A stretch of DNA of 64,000 bases from Leucaena leucocephala (lineage: Eukaryota > Streptophyta > Magnoliopsida > Fabales > Fabaceae), in NCBI GenBank assembly GCA_037074615.1, contig CM073536.1:3663001-3727000 (forward strand), written 5' to 3'. The notes beneath the pieces were generated by a model. It saw only the letters and a program-made list of their open reading frames with translations, ran no database searches and had not been told where the DNA came from. Numbering within the stretch: the first letter of the stretch is position 1; every line of letters begins with the position of its first letter. Position numbers and translations under genes: made by a program. This document shows, piece after piece, positions 48,268-57,406 of the stretch.

Positions 48268-51200
48268 ATGAGCGGACCAATTCGCTCCACCGGATTTGTC
48301 GATCCTGATTGGGATCATGGTGTTGCTCAAGACGAGCGAAACAAGAAGGTTAGATTCAATTACTGTGGAAAAATAGTTAGTGGTGGCATATACAGATTAA
48401 AGCAGCATCTAGCACAAGTTTCTGGGGAAGTAACTTACTGTGAAAAGGCTCCAGAAGAAGTCTACCTAAAAATGAAGGAAAACCTTGAAGGATGCCGTTC
48501 CAATAAGAAACAAAAGCAAGTTGAGGCACAAGCATATCTGAAGTTCCATTCTAATGATGAGGAAGATGAGGAAGAGCGAGTTGGGTATAGAAACAAAGGG
48601 AATCAATTGATGGTTGATAGAAATGTTTCTGTAAATTTGACTCCTCTTAGATCATTAGGATACGTTGACCCAGGGTGGGAGCATGGCCCTGCTCAGGATG
48701 AGAGAAAGAAGAAAGTCAAGCGCAATTACTGTGAAAAAGTTGTTAGCGGAGGTATAAATGATCAAGTTGATGATGCTCTGCATCATATGTCCAAGGAAAC
48801 TCTGGTAGATGTTGATATATAAGAGATTGTCTAAAGATTTAAGAAAGAACTTCAAGGGATTGTCTCCTAGTAGTGGTCCTGAACCAGTATTAAGAAGATC
48901 AAGATTGGATTCTGTTTATCTGAAAATGCCTAAGAATCAGACACCTCAAACTTACAAACCCCTAAAAGTTAAGGCAGGCCCCACTAAAATATACGCAAGG
49001 AAGTCATTTCCACAATTTGCAAGTTCTTTTATCATGCAGGGGTTCCTTTACAGGCTGCAAACTCCATATACTTTCACAAGATGCTGGAAGTAGTTGGTCA
49101 ATATGGGCAAGGACTGGTATGCCCTCCAAGTTCTGGTCGGTTTCTTCAGGAGGAAATCAATACAATTAAGAATTACCTAGTTCAATACAAGGCTTCTTGG
49201 GCATTTACTGGTTGTTCTATAATGGCAGATAGTTGGGGAGATACTCAGGGTAGTACTTTAATTAATTTTCTGGTTTCTTGTCCTCATGGCGTTTACTTTG
49301 TTTATTCAGTGGATGCCACTAATGTTGTAGAAGATGCATCAAATTTATTTAAAAGCTTCTACATGAAGTGGTGGAAGAAACAGGCGAGGAAAATGTAGTG
49401 CAGTTATTTTGCTCCTTTTTAATCTTGTGGCGTCCTCCTTCATTCTCAGTGTCATCTAGTAGCAGTTATTTATCCTTGTTTTTCTTCCCCTTTTTGATAG
49501 GTAATTACTGAAAATAACCCCAGCTATAAAGCTGCTGGGAAAATGCTGAAGAGAGGAGAAGGAACTTATTCCGGACCCCATGTGCCACCTACTGTATTGA
49601 TAGGATGCTTGAAGATTTTAAGATAAAATGTGTTGGAGAGTGCATGGAAAAAGGCCAAAAAATTGCGAAGCTCATATACTGTCAAACATGGTTGTTAAGT
49701 CTTGTGAAGAATGAATTTACTCAGGGGCAGGAGCTTCTAAAGCCAGCTGGCACCCGATATGCCTCTAGCTTTGCTACATTACAAAGTTTGCTGGATCATC
49801 GAGTTGGTCTCAGATGAATGTGTACATCAAACAAATGGATTACATCTAGGTTCTCCAGCTCGAAGGAAAAGAGGTGGAAAAAATTATCTTGAATGTTACA
49901 TTTTGGAAGAAATTGCAGTACGTCAGGAACTCAGTAGACCCAATAATGCAAGTACTTCAAAAGCTTTACAGTGGCGAAAGCTTGTCAATTCCATATATAT
50001 ACAACGACATGTACAGGCTAAACTTGCAATCAAACCCATTCATGGTGATGATGCTCGTAAATATGAACCATTTTGGAAGGTGATAGACAACCACTGGAAC
50101 TCTCTTTTCTATCACCCTCTTTATTTGGCTGCATACTTGTTAAATCCATCATACCGGCATCGTCCGGATTTTGTGGCGGTATCTAAGAATGTTGAATATT
50201 TCCTATTGGCAGCAAATCTTTTCTTCAATTTTTCACCTGAAGTAAATATTTGTTTTATATGACTAGCATTCTGAGGTAGTACGTGGACTTAATGAATGCA
50301 TTGTGCGGCTGGAGCCAGCCAGATAACATGAGACGGATTTCAGCATCAATGCAGGTAAGATACCCTTGGTTTGGTGATATTTTTGCATGATGACGAAATT
50401 ACTAGAAACTTCCTTACTATAATTTTTGTGCTGTCCAGATTTCTGATTATAATTCTGCGAAGGCTGATCTTGGAACTGAATTGGCAATTAGCACTAGAAC
50501 AGAGCTTGAACCAGGTAAACTGCTACGTCTCCTTCTAATAGCTTCTTGTGCCGATTCCTTGGTATGCATGATTATTTCCATTAGATTAACTTCGAGTTGA
50601 TTTGTTCTTCTTTTCTACATCCCCAGCTGCTTGGTGGCAACAACATGGAATAAGTTGCTAAGAACTGCAAAGAATAGCTGTGCGTATACTAAGTCAGACA
50701 TGCTCATCCTTTGGGTGTGAGCATGATTGGAGTATATATGATCAGATATATAGTAAAAGGCATAATCGTTTATCGCAGAAGAAACCGAATGATCTCATCT
50801 ATGTTCACTACAACTTGCGACTTAGAGAATGCCAATTAAGAAGAAGGTCCAAGGACTCAAGCTCCGTCTCTATTGACACTGTTCTGCAAGAGACTTCGCT
50901 TGAGGACTGGATATTTGATGCAAGTGCAAGTGGTGATAAGGTACTCAGTTTTTACAGTTTTATATAACTTGCTCCAGTGTTAATAAAGTATTAATTGGAA
51001 GTCCATTGGATATCCTTACTTTAAATCATAGTTGAGTTGGCTAAGTGAAGTCATACCGTGCTTTGTGGCATATCTTATATTTTTAGCTGTCAAAGCCTCT
51101 ACCACATCGTTGTTTATCAATGTGAATGAAATGGCATGTATTTGCTGGTATACGCATGTTTTGACTTTGCATTGTTGCTTTCCTGACCATCTTGGTGATG

Positions 51201-51450
51201 TCTCAGCGGCGAAGCTTCTGGTACTGATAGTGTATTGAATAATGTGTCTTCGTTGTAGGTCATCGGTTTTGGAGGCGAACAAGACGATGAATGCGAAAAC
51301 GATTTGATTGATTATGAAGATGGAGTTGCAAGGCCTGTGAAGGAATGCCTTGGGCTGGTTGCTATAGGTGATGTAGATCATGCTAACATGGATGCTGCCA
51401 CCGACGATGAATCTGATCTGAATTATTTTGATGATGATCTGAGTGAGTAA
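48268..51450 (+). pseudogene. BED zinc-finger / DUF659 / hAT-dimerisation (domesticated hAT) pseudogene, unprocessed
   Basis: A decayed copy of a plant hAT-transposase-derived cellular gene. Visible in order: an N-terminal BED finger (RSTGFVDPDWDHG, NYCGK, YRLKQHLA); a second BED finger broken off after VSGGI by an internal deletion; a DUF659 region (GRFLQEEI, SIMADSWGDTQG, SVDATNVVEDASNLF); and a C-terminal dimerisation region (WWQQHGIS, CSSFGCEHDWSIYDQI, NDLIYVHYNLRL), then an acidic tail ending DDDLSE. Lesions include a frameshift near 48812, another near 49000, loss of the donor near 49400, a frameshift near 49610, an extra CAG-like insertion near 50320 and a Leu-to-stop change near 50656. 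Introns with good acceptors (for example before VITENNPSY, and before AWWQQHG) are retained, so it is not a retrocopy. No terminal inverted repeats were found, so it is a dead cellular gene, not a dead transposon. Confidence 0.88.
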
Positions 51451-51801
51451 TCAGCTTACATGGATCATTGGTCATTAGCAACTACAAATATTCTGTGAAT
51501 AAAATATGAACACCTTTCCCCTCATAAGCCATGTATTGAATATCATCTATTTTTATCTATTGAAAGCAAAATCAGTTCAGATGGATTATGTTCTCTTCGC
51601 TTTACCCTTTCTAGCTCCAATCTACCTCCCTGCACTAGTCATGTTATTTCATCTCCCTTGGGTTGAGGAAAAAAATGTCTGAAGAAGGCTATCCATAGTA
51701 ATTTTCAGGATCATAGGCTATATTAAATCAATGCCTCATTTTCTATGCTTGATACAAAAAAAAAAAAGTCTGCAAATCCTATATTTTCACCTGAATTTTA
51801 A
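51451..51801. other. 3' flank of the BED/hAT pseudogene
   Basis: No coding sequence is supported. It ends at the target-site duplication of the MITE at 51811. Confidence 0.5.
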
Positions 51802-52126
51802 TTGATTTTTGAGTTATATAGCACTAAATATCTTGATCTTATTTTTCATATGCGTCCAATATCATAATATGATTTGTGCTACAATTTTACCCATAATTTT
51901 TTTTATTTTGTACAATTTCACCCGTAATCTTTTTAATTTGGTATAATTCTTGATGCTTGAGAAATAAGATTATGTGTAAAATTATGCCAAATTAAAAAGA
52001 TTATGGGTGAAATTGTATCAGATTAAAATGGTTATGGATAAAATTACATCACAAATAATATTATGATACTGGACACATATGAAAAATAAGATCAGGATAT
52101 TATATGCTATATAACCCTTGATTTTT
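51802..52126. mobile_element. Mutator-type MITE with 9-bp target duplication
   Basis: The 9-bp direct repeat TTGATTTTT lies at 51802-51810 and 52118-52126. The element between (307 bp) has long terminal inverted repeats starting GAGTTATATAGCA / GGGTTATATAGCA and continuing through TTGATCTTATTTTTCATATG-like sequence for more than 60 bp. The interior holds ACAATTTTACCC-type tandem units and their inverted copies. A 9-bp duplication with G-starting termini is the hallmark of Mutator-like elements. It is non-coding, hence non-autonomous. Confidence 0.8.
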
Positions 52127-52673
52127 TTCAATTTTTGATAATATTTTTTTAGAATTTTTTTTAAAAAACAATTTTTTAAAACAAATTAAGTTTTATTTGA
52201 AATTAAGTTAAATAAAACTTAAATTTTTAAAAATAATTTAAAAAATAAATTTATATCAAAACTAAAATTTAATTTAATTTTAAATTAAATTTATTAATGA
52301 TTAAAATTAATTAAAACAATTTTAATTTTAATTAACATTAAATTCAAAATAAATTTTAAATTTAAATATAAAATTAAAAATTAAAAATTAAAGGAATCTG
52401 ATTAAAAATTAGGAAAAAATAAAAAAATATAAGTACCTAATAAAAAAATAGAAAATATAAGGGCTTAATAAAAAAAACTTTAAGGTCTAGATTAAAAATT
52501 AGATCAAACTATAAGGACTTATATATTTATTTTCCCTAAAAAACATAGAAAGTCACAAATTTCATTTTCAAGTACTAATAGGATTCTAAAAATAACAGAC
52601 TCTAATCGCGGAAGTAATCTTTTTTTTTTTTTACAGAAAAGTAATATTTCTTTTTTATATACAAAAAAGTATT
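52127..52673. other. AT-rich spacer
   Basis: Extremely AT-rich, dominated by TTTAATTTTAAATT-like runs. Nothing functional is visible. Confidence 0.5.
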
Positions 52674-52854
52674 CTTTTTTTTTTCCACCCGGTTTACTGG
52701 AGCTTTACCTCGACTATATTCGGATCCAACCCGCGTCGCGCACCTGACTATGGTGGATGAGTCCCCCAACAAAAATTTTCTACATACGCTAAGGCTCAAA
52801 CTCGAGACTTTGTTTAAGCGATACTGAGCCGCTTATAACTCAGATTAACCCTGG
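52674..52854 (-). mobile_element. tRNA-derived SINE, copy 3
   Basis: The same body as the other copies, with more C-to-T and G-to-A changes at former CpG sites (for example GGCTCAAACTCGAG where copy 4 has GGCTCGAACTCGAG), as expected of an older methylated insertion. The T run at the left is the poly(A) tail. I found no clear target-site duplication. Confidence 0.75.
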
Positions 52855-52870
52855 TTTTACTTCCCCTATT

Positions 52871-52930
52871 TTCCCCCTATAACGATATGGGCTTATATAG
52901 ATTTTCTATTGGTTCTTGGCTGATAAACTT
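52871..52930 (-). repeat. Inverted fragment of the FCF2-upstream minisatellite
   Basis: The reverse complement (TATCAGCCAAGAACCAAT, then AGAAAATCTATATAAGCCCA and TATCGTTATA) matches 53277-53326 in the array almost base for base. It lies on the other side of SINE copy 4 in opposite orientation, so the locus has an inverted repeat with arms of about 50 bp and a spacing of about 350 bp. Confidence 0.85.
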
Positions 52931-53130
52931 TTTTTTTGTTGCCCACCCGGTTCACCGGAGCTTTGTCCCGACTACATCCGGATCCGACCCGCGTCGCGCA
53001 CCTGGCTATGGTGGGTGAGTCTCCCAACGGGGATTTTCTGCATTCGTCAAGGCTCGAACTCGAGACCTCGCTTAAGCGATACCGACCCGCTTATCACTCG
53101 GACCAACTCCTGTTGGTGGCTGATAAACTT
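52917..53130 (-). mobile_element. tRNA-derived SINE, copy 4 (youngest-looking), with 14-bp target duplication
   Basis: Perfect direct repeats TGGCTGATAAACTT at 52917-52930 and 53117-53130 bound an element of 186 bp. On the minus strand the head reads TTGGTCCGAGTGATAAGCGG, close to the tRNA-Ser A-box region, and GAGTTCGAGCC forms the B box (53051-53061). The unrelated body contains CGCGACGCGGGTCGGATCC and the element ends in poly(A). CpG sites are largely preserved, unlike copies 1, 3 and 5. The tRNA-Ser origin is an inference from the A-box region. Confidence 0.9.
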
Positions 53131-53159
53131 ATATGATTTGCGGAAACCCATTGCAGTGT

Positions 53160-53880
53160 TTGTAAAAAGGGCCCAAAATATCTTTTAATCAGAACAAACA
53201 TAAGCCCATATCATTTTATCAGCCCACAAAATAAGCCCATGTAATTTTATCAGCCCAGACATAAGCCCATCTCGTTTTATCAGCCCAGAACCAATCGAAA
53301 ATCTATATAAGCCCATATCGTTATATCAGCCCAAACCTAGGGCCATCACGTTACATAAGCCCAAACCTAAGCCCATATCGTTTTATCAGCCCAAACCAAG
53401 CCCAAATTGTATTACCAGCCCAAACTGAAACCCAGATCGTTTCATAGCCCCATCCAAGCCCATAACGTTATATCAGCCCAAATGTTAGCCCAAGTTTTAT
53501 CAGCCCAAATCCAAATCTAAGCCCATATCATTTTATCAGCCCACAAATAAGCCCATGTAAATTTATCTGCCCAGACATAAGCCCATATCGTTTTATCAGG
53601 CCAGACCTAAGGGAAAATCTATAATAGCCCAAACATAAGCCCGTATCGTTATATCAGCCCAAACATAGGCCCATTACTTTACATAAGGCCATATCTTTTT
53701 TAGCCCAAACGGAAGCCCATATTGTTTAACCAGCCCAATCCAAGCCCATACGTTATATCAGCCCAAATGTTAGCCCAAGTTTTATCAGCCAAAACCTAAA
53801 TCTAAGCCCATATTGTTTTCTCAGCCCAAACTTAAGCCCATATCTTTTTGTTAGCCCATATCTTTTTATCGGCCCAAACC
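53160..53880 (+). repeat. Minisatellite rich in (A/G)GCCCA, directly upstream of FCF2-like gene
   Basis: Tandem units of about 30 bp with consensus close to TAAGCCCATATCG, then TTTTATCAGCCCAAACC. By hand I count about 37 GCCCA cores in roughly 720 bp; nearly all are AGCCCA or GGCCCA, which on the other strand are TGGGCT/TGGGCC, the site II element bound by TCP factors in ribosomal-protein and growth genes. There is a higher-order level. The block starting near 53201 is repeated, with small gaps, from near 53518, and a third block starts near 53803, giving a period of about 285-317 bp. The array ends about 55 bp before the start codon, so it probably makes up the proximal promoter or leader. 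A promoter function is inferred. Confidence 0.9.
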
Positions 53881-53882
53881 CT
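53876..53882 (+). promoter_or_regulatory. Telo-box-like AAACCCT
   Basis: AAACCCT directly follows the last GGCCCA of the array. Telo boxes (AAACCCTA) often accompany site II elements in plant ribosome-related promoters; here the last base differs (AAACCCTG), so this is a partial match only. Confidence 0.25.
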
Positions 53883-53934
53883 GGCAGAATTGCTTGTTTC
53901 ATAGTTTCCTTACCTAAGTCGCCCGCCGGACACG

Positions 53935-56171
53935 ATGCCGGAGAACGAGCCAGTGGTTGGCCTCTCGTGGCAACCTAAGTTGCCTATTATATCGTCATCA
54001 ACATCTCCTTCTTCTTCTTCGAAAGCAGCGAATGTTTCTCAGAACAGATCTCAACCCGACGCCACTAGTAGCGCCATCTGGAAACCCAACTCCGATCTTG
54101 TTGACGGCCTCTTCGTTCCGCCCAACGACCCCAAAAAATTGAACAAGTTACTCAGAAAGCAAGTTAAAGATACAGCCGGCAAAAATTGGTATTCTTCCAT
54201 TCCTACTGCATATTATGTTCTAAATCCTTCTATGTTACTTTGTCATTCTTTGTTTTTCATTGGGATTCATATTTCCTCTTTTGCTTAGGCTTTACCTTGG
54301 CCGTGTTTTCTTTTTCTTCTTTCGTATCGTTATCAGGTTCGACATGCCTGCTCAAACCATGACGCGCGAGTTGGAGAAAGATCTGAAGCTATTGAAGGTT
54401 CTATTTATTTTTTTGAATTTCTTATTTTCCTCTTTGATTTGAAGTATATTAAATGTTATGTTCTCTCTAAAATAACCTACTTTCGGTTACTCCAATATGG
54501 CCAAAGTATGCAGTTCTATTTAAAAGATATGATTATTCGAATATAGGGAGATAAAATTGGCATTTAGCTGCTACGATGTCGGTTCCAATACACATTGATA
54601 TGCGGTTTCCGCGTTTAGATTCTTTGCACCGTTTGATACCCGAAAGAAAATCATATGGGTACTTAACACGTAGAGCAGAAGGAAAAAGAAAAATAACTAT
54701 TTCCTGCGGCCTCCAACGTTTGTTGGTGATTCTGTGTTATATAAATTTTTTAGATGAATGTGCAATATTATCCAGCAATCACTTTCTACTCGTTCCTCTC
54801 TCTTTTTTTTTTTTAACAAATATATATTGTACGTCTAGAACTACATGACCTCTTTAAGTGAGTTTGGTCCGATCGTTGCACTTAATGTGGTTAAATAAGC
54901 TGCACTTTTCTCTCTCTTTTTTTATATAATAGCAAGTTTAATTATAGAAAACTAGTGGGATGCGTGTTGTCGTCATATAACCAAGGATCGTTCTCATAAG
55001 AGATGCCTTACGAGGTCATGGATGTATAAACTGGTAATGCAATACAAATGTTGAGGTCAAGTTCATGTTAGGAACAGGATAGGAGCATTTGGTAATCTAG
55101 ACTTATCATGAATTTGCTAAAAACCCAGATTTTAATGTATCTATATATTTGCATCTAGATTCCTTGTTTTGTTTCTTGTTTATTATTATAACCTTCGTAC
55201 GTTTTAAAAGGAATGGTATATGTTGATGATTACAGTTGAGGGGTGCCCTTGATCCCAAACGGCACTACAAGAAGGGTGATTCAAAATCAAAATCGTTACC
55301 CAAATATTTCCAGGCAAGTTTACTATGTAGAATTTATATAACTTGTGCCATCAAAATTTCAAGCTGCTTAATAACTTATGCATTGAAATCATTTGAACAT
55401 TATCAGGTGGGAACAGTTGTGGAGTCTTCAGAAGACTTCTTTTCAGGAAGATTGACAAAGAAGGAGAGAAAAGCAACACTTGCTGATGAGCTGCTTTCTG
55501 ATCCTACCTTTTCAGCTTACAGGTAAGCTACACAATTTTTGCCTTCATGGAATGATCTTTCCAGGCTTATTGTCTTCATTTTGTATGCACATTGTGATGA
55601 GTTTACACGTGGATATATCATAGATTCACATCACAGCCATAAATTAAATATCAGAATCCATTAGGGAGAAAACAAGCGACCCTCAGTGTGATCAAAAGTC
55701 TGTCTTAGAGGGAGAATGGGTATGTATGGTTATATTTATGTAGATGCTCCACTGCAACATTTAATGCGGACACCGCACCCTGAACACTGCTTCATGGAAT
55801 GATCTTTCACATTGAAAATAAGTCTCTTGCATCAAACTTGATGATGGAGAAAGGTTAAGCTAATGGATAACGTTTCTACATTGTTTGCATGGTTGTATTT
55901 TGTTTTCCCAAATAAAAAAGAAAGAGGCCTCTCTTAGATGAAGTTCAGATAATTAGCAGGTTAAACATTTGAAGATAAGTGCTTAAGGGAAGACTTTCTC
56001 TTGTGCTTTCTTGGTTATTTACTCTTTGCTTGTTCATAATATTTAAGGAAGCGGAAGGTACGGGAGATTGAAGATAAAAACCAACCAGGTGGAAATAACA
56101 AGTGGAAGATAAAGGGTCGGAATACACGGATGCGTGCCAAGGAAAGAAGGGTCAAAATAAAAAGGGATTAA
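53935..56171 (+). CDS. FCF2-like pre-rRNA-processing protein, 5 exons, 210 aa
   Basis: Nucleolar factor of the Fcf2/TdT-interacting-protein-2 family, needed in yeast for early 18S rRNA processing. Exons: 53935-54188, 54337-54397, 55236-55313, 55407-55522 and 56048-56171. The N-terminal 60 residues are Ser-rich and low-complexity. The Fcf2 domain spans about residues 84-185: NWFDMPAQTMT, then ELEKDLKLLKLRGALDPKRH, KYFQVGTVVES, FSGRLTKKERK and DELLSDPTF. The tail is strongly basic (RMRAKERRVKIKRD), typical of a nucleolar RNA-binding protein. The intron after exon 3 uses a GC donor (CAG|GCAAGT); the others are GT-AG. The start is the first ATG after the minisatellite and begins MPENEP. Confidence 0.92.
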
Positions 56172-57406
56172 TGAATTGCCACCATGTTTAAATTAAACAC
56201 TAGACGTTGCTTCAATGGCAACACCATTTCAGTTTTCGTGAAGCAATACGAAAGGATCTTCTCTCATGAGATCCCCCCCCCCTCCCAAGGTAGGGAAAAG
56301 AACAGCAGTCCTTGTAACTTGTCTGGTATATCGAATTTATTTAAACTAGGCCTATGATGCCTGCAGTTTTTTTGGTTTTTCTTTTTGACTTACTGCTGTT
56401 AGGTTTTATTTTAGAACTTGGAGAAGGGCAGGGTGTTCCACTTGCATCAACAGTGTTCATGATGATCCTATGATTACATTATATCAACAAAGGTTGCTCG
56501 CTTTCGAGAAGTTTCAATCTAAAATGATGCGTCTGTTCAATACTGAATTGTCATTTCACTGATTTAATAGATCTCCATTCATCCATAATGGCATGTTTGG
56601 TACCATAGAACTAAAAGTGTAAGTAGAATTAAATATTTTTTTTTGCTTGGTGCAATGAAAATTATTTCACTTTAGATCATTTTGATTTTATCAAAAAATT
56701 TAAAAAATAAAATAAAAAAATATAAATAAAATATTTTAAACTATTTTATCTTAAATTATAAAATTCTTAGACAAATTTAATTTTTTTTAAGTTATAAAAA
56801 AAATATTTTAGATTATCTTATCTTAAATTATAAAAAAAATATATATTAATTTTATACTTATTTTTAATCTATCAAATAAATTTTTAAATTAATTTTTAGT
56901 TTAATTATATTTTTATTTTTATTAAAAATTCTTCCATAATCATTTCGTACAATATCCTAATCCTATCAATTTTTTTTTTTCGTTACAAAAATTTTTAAAA
57001 AATAATTAGACTCATCTTATAAAGGCAAATATCAAGCTGGGCGAATCCTAATAACCTTTTGTTTCTGAAATTGTTCCAAAACTAGCGATCATACCAACGT
57101 CAAATACGACAGAAATTCCATTTCCAACAGGGCGAAATAATTTAAGTTTGAGGGCATGGAGCGTTTGGGACAAAAGAATTGGGCAAATGCCAAAAGCTGG
57201 ATGTTAAGGGAACAAGAGAATTATTTCATGCATAATCTTCGAGGATTGAATTATGGCATATCTACAAGAAAATTACTGATTAGAAGAATGGAAAATTGAC
57301 AGTAAATTTGTTATTTTCCTTAAGTCACTACTGCTTTATCTTGCACACTGCTTCCTCTAGAGAAACTCGTGGCAACTAGGAGTTAGGAGGAACCAGAATA
57401 GTTACT
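56172..57406. other. Convergent intergenic region between FCF2-like and PDK genes
   Basis: Both 3' UTRs probably lie here. It includes a run of about 12 C near 56274 and an AT-rich stretch at 56640-57000. No supported gene. Confidence 0.55.

Noticed and set aside
52916..53188. Open frames of 66-90 codons
   Set aside because: They fall in SINE copy 4 and use its repeat sequence.
53200..53880. Regularly spaced repeats resembling a CRISPR array
   Set aside because: Plant nuclear context, no constant repeat with unique spacers, units vary throughout and a higher-order duplication is present. It is a minisatellite.
54576..54848. 90-codon frame within the FCF2-like gene
   Set aside because: It lies wholly inside intron 2; flanking exons join cleanly without it.
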